From assembly GCA_934320645.1 (NCBI GenBank), contig CAKRFP010000006.1:25752-89751 (forward strand): a stretch of DNA of 64,000 nt, given 5' to 3'. The position numbers and the translations under genes were made by a program. Of this stretch, positions 16,505 through 25,017 are shown piece after piece. Under the pieces are notes generated by a model, which saw only the letters and a program-made list of their open reading frames with translations, ran no database searches and was not told where the DNA came from. The first letter of the stretch is position 1. Each line of letters opens with the position of its first letter. The DNA is from an uncultured Bariatricus sp. (GTDB lineage Bacteria > Bacillota > Clostridia > Lachnospirales > Lachnospiraceae).

Positions 16505-16697
16505 TTTTTATTTAACAGGAAATTCTGAAGGAACTTCCTGTTAAATAAAAGGCGCCGTGTGCCGGAGATGCGCACTCGCGCGAAGATGAAGGATGTCGCA
16601 AGCGGTCTACGCTCCGCTTCGGTCGTTGCTTAACGAGCGCCACTGGCGCTCAGCAACGCACTCGGCGCGAGAATGTGCCAGAGCACATTCTTTTTTT
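16505..16697 (+). repeat. Dispersed repeat family A, copy 2: full, highly structured, ends in a terminator
   Basis: The fullest copy. A 15-bp stem (16507-16521 with 16535-16549, TTTATTTAACAGGAA and its complement) is followed by GTGTGC/GCGCAC around CGGAGAT (16557-16575). CTCGCGC (16575-16581) and GCGCGAG (16665-16671) close a domain that contains CGTTGCT/AGCAACG and GAGCGCC/GGCGCTC (16624-16658). Last comes GAATGTGC/GCACATTC (16671-16690) and T7, a good intrinsic terminator. Much more GC-rich than its surroundings. It lies between a promoter and the CLC gene, so it may be an independent RNA or a leader. Confidence 0.75.
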
Positions 16698-16725
16698 AAG
16701 AAAATAAGAGTACGAGGAACAAAGG

Positions 16726-17994
16726 ATGAATGAAAAATTAAAAGAAATGAGAGAAGCATGGAAAAATCTGTATGGTTCATTGTTCAAATGGATCGTTTTG
16801 TCCGGGGTGATCGGAAGTCTCATCGGACTGATTGCCAGCGGATTTTCCTATGCGATTGTATGGGCGACTTCGTTTAGACAGGCAAATCCGATGATCATTC
16901 TTGGACTACCGTTAGGAGGTCTTTTGATCGTCTGGCTGTACAAAATTACCGGACAGGAAAAGAACTCCGGAACGAACCTGGTTTTGACAGTAGTCCGGTC
17001 GGATGAGGAAGAGGTCCCAGGATGGGTGACACCACTGATCCTGATATCGACAGCGATCACGCATCTGTTTGGAGGATCTTCCGGACGAGAGGGTGCAGCG
17101 CTTCAGTTTGGAGCAAGTGTAGGAAATGTATGTGCGAAATATCTGCATTTGAATGAGAGTGACAAGAAGATCATCATTCTGGCAAGTATGAGTGCCGCAT
17201 TTTCAGCACTTTTCGGGACACCGATGGCGGCGGTTGTATTTCCAATGGAAGTGATCAGTGTTGGTGTGATGTATTATGCCGCGTTGGTGCCATGCGTATT
17301 TTCTGCATTTGCTGCACAGGGGATTGCGCTGCTTCTGAAAGTGAGGACCGTTACTCCACCGTATCTGGTAGAATTGGTTCCGAATTTTTACAGCGTGGAT
17401 TCGATCAAAGCGATCATTCTGGCAATTGCGTGTGCGCTTGCCGGAGCATTGTTCTGTATTGTGCTGCATAATGGGGAACATTATCTGAAAAAATGGTTTC
17501 CGAATCCGTATGTGCGTGTGGTTGCAGGGGCAGCAGGCGTGATTATTTTGTATTTTGTACTCAGAACGGATGCCTATCTGGGACTTGGAACGGGCGTGAT
17601 CTCTGCAAGCTTTAAAGAGGCGGCAGGACCACAGATGTTCCTTCTGAAAATGCTGTTTACGGCACTAACGCTCTGCGCCGGATTTAAGGGTGGGGAGATC
17701 GTACCGTCACTGTTTATCGGGGCGACACTCGGTTCTTTTATGTCTACGATCATTGCAGCACCGACAGATATCTGTGCGGCATGTGGAATGGTTGGTGTCT
17801 TTTGTGCAGTTACAAACAGTCCGATCGCATCTCTTTTGATTGCAGCAGAGTTGTTTGGATTTAACGGGATGCCGTTTTACTGTATTGTGGTTGCGGTAAG
17901 CTATCTGCTTTCCGGATATTACAGCTTATATAAGGAACAGAAAATTGTTTATTCCAAAACAGAGAATAAATACGTGGATAAACATACGAAATAA
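16726..17994 (+). CDS. CLC family anion channel/antiporter (chloride or fluoride)
   Basis: Membrane protein of 422 residues with about ten helices and no CBS domains. The gating glutamate is Glu122 in GSSGREGAALQFGAS, the conserved CLC helix-F motif, and GTPMAAVVFPMEV is the following helix. The first filter segment reads SGTNL at 81-85 rather than the GSGIP of chloride exchangers; it is nearer to the GNNL of CLC-F fluoride/proton antiporters, although the key Asn is Thr here. Fluoride export is therefore possible but not shown. AGGAACAAAGG precedes the ATG. A structured repeat with a terminator lies directly upstream of the gene, downstream of a good promoter. Confidence 0.85.
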   Translation: MNEKLKEMREAWKNLYGSLFKWIVLSGVIGSLIGLIASGFSYAIVWATSFRQANPMIILGLPLGGLLIVWLYKITGQEKNSGTNLVLTVVRSDEEEVPGWVTPLILISTAITHLFGGSSGREGAALQFGASVGNVCAKYLHLNESDKKIIILASMSAAFSALFGTPMAAVVFPMEVISVGVMYYAALVPCVFSAFAAQGIALLLKVRTVTPPYLVELVPNFYSVDSIKAIILAIACALAGALFCIVLHNGEHYLKKWFPNPYVRVVAGAAGVIILYFVLRTDAYLGLGTGVISASFKEAAGPQMFLLKMLFTALTLCAGFKGGEIVPSLFIGATLGSFMSTIIAAPTDICAACGMVGVFCAVTNSPIASLLIAAELFGFNGMPFYCIVVAVSYLLSGYYSLYKEQKIVYSKTENKYVDKHTK

Positions 17995-18086
17995 TCAAAA
18001 AGCAAAAAGAAACAAAGCAAATTGATGATTTTAAAACAAAAAAGCTGACAATTAACGAGAAAAAATTAAAAAATAGAAGAAAATAC

Positions 18087-18115
18087 TTGAAAAAGTAAAG
18101 AACGTGTGCTAGTAT
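18087..18115 (+). promoter_or_regulatory. SigA promoter of the T-box operon
   Basis: TTGAAA (18087-18092), 17-base spacer, TAGTAT (18110-18115). The start near 18122 places the whole T-box in the leader. Confidence 0.7.
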
Positions 18116-18121
18116 CTAAAA

Positions 18122-18398
18122 ATAATTTAGTAAAGCAAAGCGATGAAAGAGACTCTTGCTTCTGGAACTTGACAGGAATACGGCGTCACCGACTGAGAGC
18201 GCTGTTTGAGGAATGAGGCGAAGGGAACACTCTGGAGCAGATTATCTGAATGGAAAGCACAGATGCTTTAGTAGGGTAATACGGTTCATGCACGTTACGT
18301 ATGTAAGAGAGGAATCCAAAAGGATTCAATGCGGGTGGTACCGCGGATCATCAGATTATCCGTCCCGGAATACGAAAAAGTATTCCGGGGCTTTTTTT
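18122..18398 (+). ncRNA. T-box leader controlling aspS-gatCAB, specifier AAC (Asn), possibly GAA (Glu)
   Basis: The conserved T-box sequence GGGTGGTACCGCG is at 18333-18345, followed by a terminator stem CCCGGAATAC/GTATTCCGGG (18364-18389) and a T7 run. The large stem I spans about 18135-18240; GGGAACAC in its 3' side puts AAC at 18226-18228 as the likely Asn specifier. Uncharged tRNA pairing with the specifier and the antiterminator would switch on the operon. The GAAC context also contains the Glu codon GAA (18225-18227), one base upstream. The specifier position is inferred from context, not from a computed fold. Confidence 0.9.
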
Positions 18399-18466
18399 AT
18401 GCATATCAAAACCAATCCGGAATACGAAGTTGACAAAAGCAAAACATATTTTAGGAGGATTGTGAC

Positions 18467-19798
18467 ATGGAATTTATGACAGGTGTAAAAGAAAAAGAAA
18501 CGCTGGAGCTTAGTGAATTACTGGAAGAGGGAAGACTTGGAGAAGAAGTGAAGGTAAATGGAGCCGTTCATACAATTCGTGACATGGGAACAGTCGCCTT
18601 CGTGATTCTGAGAAAACGGGAAGGTCTGGTCCAGTGTGTATACGAAGAAGGCGTTACAAAATTTGACTTGAAAGATTTAAGAGAAGCCGCTACAGTAGAA
18701 GTAACAGGAAAACTGACCGAATCAGAGAAGGCACCGAACGGAATTGAAATCCGTCTGAGTGAGATAAAAGTACTCAGTATGCCAAAAGACAGCCTTCCAC
18801 TTGCTGTTTCAAAGTGGAAACTGAACACTTCACTTGAAGCGAAGCTGAACTATCGTTCCATTTCTCTTCGAAACGTAAGGGAAAGAGCGAAGTTTAAAAT
18901 TCAGGAAGGAATCGTAAGAGGCTTCAGAGAGTTCCTGTATAAAGAAGGTTTTACAGAAATTCATACCCCGAAGATCGGAGCAAAAGGAGCGGAAGGAGGA
19001 TCTAACCTCTTCCGACTGGATTATTTCCATCGTCCGGCAGTGCTGGAACAGAGTCCACAGCTGTACAAACAGATGATGGTTGGTGTCTTTGACAGAGTAT
19101 TTGAGACAGGACCGGTATTCAGAGCAGAAAAACACAACACCAAGCGTCATCTGAACGAATATACCAGTCTGGATTTTGAAATGGGTTATATCGACAGCTT
19201 TGAAGATATCATGGCGATGGAAACGGGCTTCCTTCAGTATACGATGGAGCTTCTGAAAAAGGATTATGCGAAGGAACTTAAAATCCTGGACGTGACACTT
19301 CCGGATGTCTCTAAAATTCCGGCAATCCGTTTTGATGAGGCAAAGCAGAAGGTTTCAGAAAAGTACGGACGTAAGATCCGCAATCCATTTGATCTGGAAC
19401 CGGAGGAAGAGCATCTGATCGGACAGTATGCAAAAGAAGAATGGGGTTCTGATTTTGTATTTGTAACATACTACCCGTCAAAGAAGCGACCGTTCTATGC
19501 AATGGATGATCCACAGGATGAGAAATTCACACTCAGTTTTGACCTTTTGTTCCGTGGACTTGAGATCACGACCGGAGGACAGAGAATCCATGACTACGAC
19601 ATGCTGATGGAAAAGCTTGAAAAGCGGGGAATGACGGAAGAAGGACTGGAAACCTATCTGGATACATTCAAACATGGTATGCCGCCACATGGAGGTCTTG
19701 GAATCGGAATGGAACGTCTGACAATGCAGCTCCTTGGTGAAGATAATGTCCGTGAGACAACCCTTTTCCCAAGAGATTTAAGCAGACTTACACCGTAA
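18467..19798 (+). CDS. aspS: Aspartate--tRNA(Asn) ligase, archaeal-type non-discriminating AspRS
   Basis: Class II synthetase of 443 residues. The OB-fold anticodon domain is residues 20-115; the catalytic core has motif 2 around FRAEKHNTKRHLNEYTSLD and motif 3 in PHGGLGIGMERLTMQLL with the ending FPRDLSRLTP. The short length, lack of a GAD insertion and this ending mark the archaeal-type enzyme rather than the bacterial AspS of about 590 residues. Followed by gatC, gatA and gatB and preceded by an Asn-type T-box, it most likely charges tRNA(Asn) with Asp for amidation. AGGAGG eight bases before ATG 18467 sets the start. AsnS was considered, but the operon argues for AspRS. Confidence 0.85.
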   Translation: MEFMTGVKEKETLELSELLEEGRLGEEVKVNGAVHTIRDMGTVAFVILRKREGLVQCVYEEGVTKFDLKDLREAATVEVTGKLTESEKAPNGIEIRLSEIKVLSMPKDSLPLAVSKWKLNTSLEAKLNYRSISLRNVRERAKFKIQEGIVRGFREFLYKEGFTEIHTPKIGAKGAEGGSNLFRLDYFHRPAVLEQSPQLYKQMMVGVFDRVFETGPVFRAEKHNTKRHLNEYTSLDFEMGYIDSFEDIMAMETGFLQYTMELLKKDYAKELKILDVTLPDVSKIPAIRFDEAKQKVSEKYGRKIRNPFDLEPEEEHLIGQYAKEEWGSDFVFVTYYPSKKRPFYAMDDPQDEKFTLSFDLLFRGLEITTGGQRIHDYDMLMEKLEKRGMTEEGLETYLDTFKHGMPPHGGLGIGMERLTMQLLGEDNVRETTLFPRDLSRLTP

Positions 19799-19862
19799 TG
19801 ACCGGGCTTCCTGTCTGGCCGGTAAAAAGGAGAGCTGACAAGAGGCAGCGGGGGAGGTCAAA

Positions 19863-20954
19863 ATGAGAAGAAGATGTTCTTTATGCGGAGGAAAATTAAA
19901 CGGAAATATCTGCACGGAATGCGGACTTGATAATTCAAAGAATGATGATCAGTATGTGACACTTGAAAATTCCGGTCATGAAGAGTCTCTGACACATGTA
20001 CATACGGAAGAAGAAAAGCCGTATGAAGGAAAGACTATGACGCGGGAAAATGTGCGCAAGGCGAAGAATGCAGATAAAAATGCAAAGAAAGCAGCTGCAA
20101 AAAAGGCGGCAGCAGGAAACCAGAGTTACAGTTATACATCATCTTCAATGCAACAAAGCAGCAGACCGGTAAAAAAGAAAAGGAAGCTTGGAAAGTTTCT
20201 GATTGGCTTTGTGATCATTGCATCATTTGCAGGCGAGCTTGGTGGAAAGATCATTCATGAGGTTCAGAATTATTTTGAAGACTATACATATGATGACAGT
20301 GACAGCTACACCGAGGATGATCCATACAGCGATGTGCAGGAAGTGATGCCGGATGACGGAGAAGTCTATGAGGCAGATCTGACAGCTGGTATTTATAAAG
20401 GCGGGGTACATATTCCGCAGGGAACCTACACACTGACCTGCAAAAGTGGAAGTGGTCAGGTAGAGCTGATAGACAGCAAAAATAATATCTGGGTGCAGTA
20501 CAGTTTTGGTGATGACTACGATAATCCGGAAGAAGAAGTCAGTGACTTTGAAGTATTTTCGGGATGTTATGTGATGGTAGAGGATACACTGGAGCTTCAC
20601 ATGACAGCAGAGAATGCACAGATGGATCTGACAGCAATCGTAAATCCGCTTACAGAATCGAAAACCGTATCGGATAAATTTACAGTAGGAAAAGACGTAT
20701 CTGCAGGTGTCTATGATGTGAAATGTGTGGAAGGTTTTGGGATTTTTGATTATGACGTGACAGTAAGCGCCGGATACGAAAACTATATGGGAATGCTGAT
20801 CGGTAATGAAGAGTCGGGGTTTCCACAGGAGCTGAAAAATATTGTCCTGATCGATGGAACAGAAGTTGATCTGGAAGGACTTACAGTAGAACTTACACCG
20901 AGTGAGTGGATTGAATCGGAGAAGTACGAAAGCTTTTACGATAATTATTATTAG
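19863..20954 (+). CDS. Zinc-ribbon membrane protein of unknown function inside the aspS-gat operon
   Basis: 363 residues. Cys5, Cys8, Cys17 and Cys20 form an N-terminal zinc ribbon; residues 25-108 are charged, Lys/Ala-rich and probably disordered; one membrane helix lies at 109-125. The acidic extracellular part holds two similar beta modules, each with a pattern like AGIYKGGVHIPQGTYTL and AGVYDVKCVEGFG. Such a layout (zinc ribbon, helix, beta modules) occurs in poorly known Firmicutes envelope proteins. It lies between aspS and gatC with its own GGGGGAGG site and 14 bases to gatC, so it should be under T-box control. No link to tRNA charging is evident from the sequence. Confidence 0.75.
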   Translation: MRRRCSLCGGKLNGNICTECGLDNSKNDDQYVTLENSGHEESLTHVHTEEEKPYEGKTMTRENVRKAKNADKNAKKAAAKKAAAGNQSYSYTSSSMQQSSRPVKKKRKLGKFLIGFVIIASFAGELGGKIIHEVQNYFEDYTYDDSDSYTEDDPYSDVQEVMPDDGEVYEADLTAGIYKGGVHIPQGTYTLTCKSGSGQVELIDSKNNIWVQYSFGDDYDNPEEEVSDFEVFSGCYVMVEDTLELHMTAENAQMDLTAIVNPLTESKTVSDKFTVGKDVSAGVYDVKCVEGFGIFDYDVTVSAGYENYMGMLIGNEESGFPQELKNIVLIDGTEVDLEGLTVELTPSEWIESEKYESFYDNYY

Positions 20955-20968
20955 AAAGGACGAGGACA

Positions 20969-21262
20969 ATGGCAAATAAGATTTCGGATGAAACAATCGA
21001 ATACGTTGGAATCCTGGCGAAGCTGGAGCTTTCTGACGAAGAAAAAGAGCAGGCAAAGAAAGATATGGAAACCATGCTTGATTATATTGATACCCTGAAT
21101 GAACTGGATACAGAAGGAATTGAACCGATGTCACATGTATTTCCGGTAAATAACGTATTCCGTGAGGATGTAGTGACAAATGGAGACAATCACGAAGCAA
21201 TGCTGGCAAATGCGCCGCAGCAGAAGGAACAGAGCTACAAAGTACCTAGAACATTCGCATAG
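20969..21262 (+). CDS. gatC: Asp-tRNA(Asn)/Glu-tRNA(Gln) amidotransferase subunit C
   Basis: 97-residue GatC, the belt that holds GatA and GatB together. The N-terminus ISDETIEYVGILAKLELSDE and the block MLDYIDTLNELDTEGIEPMSH are diagnostic. AAAGGACGAGG precedes the ATG. It opens the gatCAB set and is 14 bases after the zinc-ribbon gene. Confidence 0.93.
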   Translation: MANKISDETIEYVGILAKLELSDEEKEQAKKDMETMLDYIDTLNELDTEGIEPMSHVFPVNNVFREDVVTNGDNHEAMLANAPQQKEQSYKVPRTFA

Positions 21263-21276
21263 GAGGAAATCGAAAG

Positions 21277-22767
21277 ATGGATTTGAAAAGTCTTACTGCC
21301 GTTGAACTTGGAAAAAAGATTCAGGCAAAAGAGGTTACAGTAAAAGAAGCAGTGGAAGCCTGCTTCACGCAGATTGATAAAGTAGAAAAAGAAGTAAACA
21401 GTTTTGTGTCACTTCAGAAAGAGGCAGCACTTAAAAGAGCAGAAGAGGTGCAGAAGCTGATTGATGATGGAACACTGACCGGACCGCTTGCAGGGGTACC
21501 GGTTGCGATCAAGGATAACATGTGTACGGAAGGTGTGACGACCACCTGCAGTTCAAAAATTCTGAGTAATTTTGTACCGACATTTTCAGCAGAAGCAGTT
21601 CTGAACCTGGAAAAAGCAGGTGCAGTTGTGATCGGAAAGACGAATATGGATGAATTTGCGATGGGAAGCACGACTGAGACTTCTTATTATGGAGAGACAA
21701 AGAATCCGTGGAATCTGGAGCATGTACCGGGTGGATCTTCCGGTGGCTCCTGTGCGGCAGTTGCGGCTCTGGAAGTACCATATGCTCTTGGATCTGACAC
21801 CGGCGGATCGATCCGTCAGCCAAGTTCTTACTGCGGAATCGTTGGAATCAAGCCAACCTACGGAACGGTATCCCGTTATGGACTGATCGCTTATGGATCA
21901 TCTCTTGACCAGATCGGACCGGTTGCAAGGGACGTAACTGACTGTGCGACGGTTCTTGAGATCATCGCATCCCATGATGTAAAAGACAGCACTTCGGTAG
22001 AACGCCAGGACACGGATTTTACAAGTGCGTTGGTAAACGATGTAAAAGGGATGAAAATCGGTATTCCAAAAGATTATTTTGAAGAAGGTCTGGACGAAGA
22101 AGTGAAAAAACCAATTCTGGAAGCCGCAGAGGTTCTGAAAAATGCAGGAGCTGAGATTGAAGAATTTGATCTTGGACTTGTAAAATATGCGATTCCGGCT
22201 TATTATGTCATCGCATCTGCTGAGGCAAGTTCCAACCTGTCCCGATTTGACGGCGTCAAATACGGATATCGCACAAAGGATTATGAAGAACTGCACCAGA
22301 TGTACAAAAAGACACGTTCGGAAGGCTTTGGACCGGAAGTAAAGCGCCGTATCATGCTTGGGTCTTTCGTACTCAGTTCCGGATATTATGATGCTTATTA
22401 TCTGAAAGCACTCCGTACAAAAGCACTGATTAAAAAGGCATTTGACAGTGCATTTGCAAAATACGATATGATCCTTGCTCCGGCAGCACCGACGACAGCA
22501 CCAAAGCTTGGCTCTTCCTTAAGTGATCCGATCAAAATGTATCTGGGTGACATTTATACGATTTCCGTCAACCTGGCAGGACTTCCGGGGATCAGTATTC
22601 CGGTTGGACTGGATGCGAAAGGACTTCCAGTTGGAATGCAGCTCATTGGAGACTGTTTCCAGGAGAAGAAGCTTTTCCAGGCAGCTTATACTTATGAGTG
22701 CCTGACAGAGAAAAAATGGGTATCTATGTACGACAAAACAGAAGCGACCGGAAAGGAGGAAGCGTAG
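21277..22767 (+). CDS. gatA: Asp-tRNA(Asn)/Glu-tRNA(Gln) amidotransferase subunit A
   Basis: Amidase subunit that releases ammonia from glutamine for transfer to mischarged Asp-tRNA(Asn) or Glu-tRNA(Gln). The Ser-cisSer-Lys triad is visible: Lys79 (VPVAIKDNM), Ser154 in PGGSSGGS and Ser178 in SDTGGSIRQP. The length of 496 is standard. AGGAGG sits before the ATG 14 bases after gatC. Confidence 0.96.
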   Translation: MDLKSLTAVELGKKIQAKEVTVKEAVEACFTQIDKVEKEVNSFVSLQKEAALKRAEEVQKLIDDGTLTGPLAGVPVAIKDNMCTEGVTTTCSSKILSNFVPTFSAEAVLNLEKAGAVVIGKTNMDEFAMGSTTETSYYGETKNPWNLEHVPGGSSGGSCAAVAALEVPYALGSDTGGSIRQPSSYCGIVGIKPTYGTVSRYGLIAYGSSLDQIGPVARDVTDCATVLEIIASHDVKDSTSVERQDTDFTSALVNDVKGMKIGIPKDYFEEGLDEEVKKPILEAAEVLKNAGAEIEEFDLGLVKYAIPAYYVIASAEASSNLSRFDGVKYGYRTKDYEELHQMYKKTRSEGFGPEVKRRIMLGSFVLSSGYYDAYYLKALRTKALIKKAFDSAFAKYDMILAPAAPTTAPKLGSSLSDPIKMYLGDIYTISVNLAGLPGISIPVGLDAKGLPVGMQLIGDCFQEKKLFQAAYTYECLTEKKWVSMYDKTEATGKEEA

Positions 22768-24201
22768 ATGTCAAGACAGTATGAAACCGTAATCGGACTG
22801 GAAGTTCATGTAGAACTGGCAACAAAGACAAAGATTTTCTGTGGATGCAGTACTGCATTCGGGGGTGCACCGAATACACATACCTGCCCGGTATGTACCG
22901 GTATGCCGGGCTCCCTTCCGGTATTAAATAAAAAAGTAGTAGAATATGCGATGGCAGTAGGACTTGCGACAAACTGTAAGATCACACAGGTGTGCAAATT
23001 CGACCGTAAGAACTATTTCTATCCGGATAACCCGCAGAACTATCAGATTTCACAGCTCTATCTGCCAATCGCGAGAGACGGCTATGTAGAGATTGAAGTC
23101 GGAGAGCAGAAGAAAAAAGTCCGTATCCATGAGATGCATATGGAAGAGGATGCCGGAAAGCTGATCCATGATGAGTGGGAGGACTGCTCTTTAGTAGATT
23201 ATAACCGAAGTGGGGTTCCGCTGATCGAGATTGTATCGGAGCCGGATATGCGTTCGGCAGATGAAGTCATTGCTTATCTGGAAAAATTGCGTATGATCTG
23301 CCAGTATCTGGGAGCATCGGACTGTAAGCTTCAGGAAGGATCCATGCGAGCAGACGTCAATCTTTCGGTTCGTGAAGTAGGTGCTTCTGAGTTTGGAACA
23401 CGTACTGAGATGAAGAACCTGAACTCCTTTAAAGCGATTACACATGCGATCGAAGGAGAGAGACAGAGACAGATCGAACTCATCGAAGAAGGAAAGAAAG
23501 TCATTCAGGAAACCAGAAGATGGGATGATAATAAAGAATATTCTTATGCAATGCGTTCCAAAGAGGATGCGCAGGATTACCGTTATTTCCCGGAACCGGA
23601 TCTAGTACCGATCGTGATCAGTGATGAGTGGATCCAGAAGATCAAAGACCAGCAGCCGGAGCTGAGAAACGAAAAGCTTGCGCGCTATGAGAAAGATTAT
23701 GACATTCCTCGTTATGATGCAGAGATCATTACCGGAACGAAGAAGATGGCTGATCTTTTTGAGGCGACCTGCGCAATCTGTAATAAGCCGAAAAAAGTAT
23801 CGAACTGGCTGATGGTGGAAACCATGCGCCTGTTAAATGAAAACGGACAGGAGCCGGCAGATATTAAATTTTCACCGGAGAACCTTGCAAAACTGATCGA
23901 ACTTGCAGATGCGGGAACCATCAACAGTTCTGTAGCAAAAGAGGTATTTGAAAAGGTATTCGCAGAGGATGTGGATCCGGAAAAATATGTAGAGGATCAC
24001 GGGCTGAAGACCGTCAACGATGAAGGTGCGCTTCGCACGCTCGCAGAAGAAGTGATTGCAAAGAATCCAAAAGCAGTGGAAGATTTCAAGGGCGGAAAAG
24101 AAAAAGCACTTGGAGCACTGGTTGGACAGATCATGAAGGCAATGAAAGGAAAAGCAAATCCGGGTATGGTTAATGAACTTCTCAGAGAGATGCTGAAATA
24201 A
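22768..24201 (+). CDS. gatB: Asp-tRNA(Asn)/Glu-tRNA(Gln) amidotransferase subunit B
   Basis: Binds the mischarged tRNA and carries the kinase and amide-transfer site. GLEVHVEL near residues 9-16, the Cys-rich zinc loop CGCSTAFGGAPNTHTCPVC, KNYFYPDNPQNYQISQ and EMHMEEDAGKL are all GatB hallmarks; the C-terminal helical YqeY-like tail ends with GMVNELLREML. Length 477 is normal. Its ATG directly follows the gatA stop, and AAAGGAGG lies in the end of gatA, so the two are translationally coupled. Confidence 0.96.
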   Translation: MSRQYETVIGLEVHVELATKTKIFCGCSTAFGGAPNTHTCPVCTGMPGSLPVLNKKVVEYAMAVGLATNCKITQVCKFDRKNYFYPDNPQNYQISQLYLPIARDGYVEIEVGEQKKKVRIHEMHMEEDAGKLIHDEWEDCSLVDYNRSGVPLIEIVSEPDMRSADEVIAYLEKLRMICQYLGASDCKLQEGSMRADVNLSVREVGASEFGTRTEMKNLNSFKAITHAIEGERQRQIELIEEGKKVIQETRRWDDNKEYSYAMRSKEDAQDYRYFPEPDLVPIVISDEWIQKIKDQQPELRNEKLARYEKDYDIPRYDAEIITGTKKMADLFEATCAICNKPKKVSNWLMVETMRLLNENGQEPADIKFSPENLAKLIELADAGTINSSVAKEVFEKVFAEDVDPEKYVEDHGLKTVNDEGALRTLAEEVIAKNPKAVEDFKGGKEKALGALVGQIMKAMKGKANPGMVNELLREMLK

Positions 24202-24240
24202 AAATCAGACTGACAGAAATCTTTTGTGGAATAAATAAGA

Positions 24241-24284
24241 AAAACGAGCAAATGTCATACAAAAAGGCATTTGCTCGTTTTTTA
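24241..24284. terminator. Bidirectional terminator between gatB and pstB
   Basis: AAAACGAGCAAATG (24241-24254) pairs with CATTTGCTCGTTTT (24268-24281), 14 bp. A on the left and T on the right let it work for the gat operon and, on the other strand, for pst. Confidence 0.85.
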
Positions 24285-25016
24285 TTACATATACTGTATC
24301 TGCTCTTTCGCCAGTTCTGATGCCGGATTCGCAAAGAACTGTTCTTTTTCTGTCACTTCCAGTACTTTCCCCTGATCCATAAAGATCACCTGATCGGCAA
24401 TTCGCTTTGCCTGAGCCAGATTGTGGGTGACAATAACAAAGGTATATTGTTTTTTTAATTCCAGAAGAGTCTCTTCGATCGCAATTGTATTTTTCATATC
24501 CAGTGCGGAGCACGGTTCGTCAAGAAGCAAGATTTCCGGATCGGCACAGAAGCTTCGTGCGATAGCAAGACGCTGTTTTTGTCCGCCGGATAATTTGAGG
24601 GCAGATTTTTTCAGCTGGTCTTTGACCTCATTGTAGAGCCTTGCTTTCTGTAAGGATTCAGTGATTTTTTCGGAAATCTCTTTTTTATCACGGACGCCGT
24701 GATATTTCAGCACGTAAGACAGATTTTTCTCAATACTGTGTGGGAAAGCAATCGGCTGTTGGAAGACCATGCCAACACGCCTTCTGAGTTCTTCTTTCGG
24801 AAGAGATTTGATGTCGGTTCCTTCTAAAGTAATTGTTCCTGAGAGATAGCCGCCTTCTTCTTCTACCATTCGGTTTAGGGTTTTCAGAAAAGTTGTTTTT
24901 CCGCAGCCGGACTGACCAACGATGGCTGTAATCTGTCCTTTCGGGATCGTCAGGCTGATTCCGTGAAGAATTTCGTGTTTTCCAAATCCACATTTTAGAT
25001 TTTCTATATTCAGCAT
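24285..25016 (-). CDS. pstB: Phosphate ABC transporter ATP-binding protein
   Basis: ATPase of the high-affinity phosphate importer. Walker A is GQSGCGKTT, with the following FLKTLNRMV typical of PstB (L-N-R-M), the signature is LKLSGGQKQR, and Walker B is ILLLDEPCSALD. At 243 residues it is slightly shorter than usual PstB. Last gene of pstSCAB; no phoU follows. AAAGGA precedes the ATG two bases after pstA. Confidence 0.9.
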   Translation of the reverse strand: MLNIENLKCGFGKHEILHGISLTIPKGQITAIVGQSGCGKTTFLKTLNRMVEEEGGYLSGTITLEGTDIKSLPKEELRRRVGMVFQQPIAFPHSIEKNLSYVLKYHGVRDKKEISEKITESLQKARLYNEVKDQLKKSALKLSGGQKQRLAIARSFCADPEILLLDEPCSALDMKNTIAIEETLLELKKQYTFVIVTHNLAQAKRIADQVIFMDQGKVLEVTEKEQFFANPASELAKEQIQYM

Positions 25017-25017
25017 A

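Noticed and set aside
16505..16697. Fluoride riboswitch before the CLC gene
   Set aside because: The crcB-motif core was not found, and the sequence belongs to a repeat seen in four other places.
18467..19798. Asparaginyl-tRNA synthetase (AsnS)
   Set aside because: The sequence end and the gatCAB genes fit archaeal-type non-discriminating AspRS better; an AsnS would make the linked amidotransferase redundant for Asn.
20223..21209. 328-aa minus-strand open frame
   Set aside because: Antisense to the zinc-ribbon gene and gatC; Cys/His/Ile-rich shadow composition and no ribosome site.
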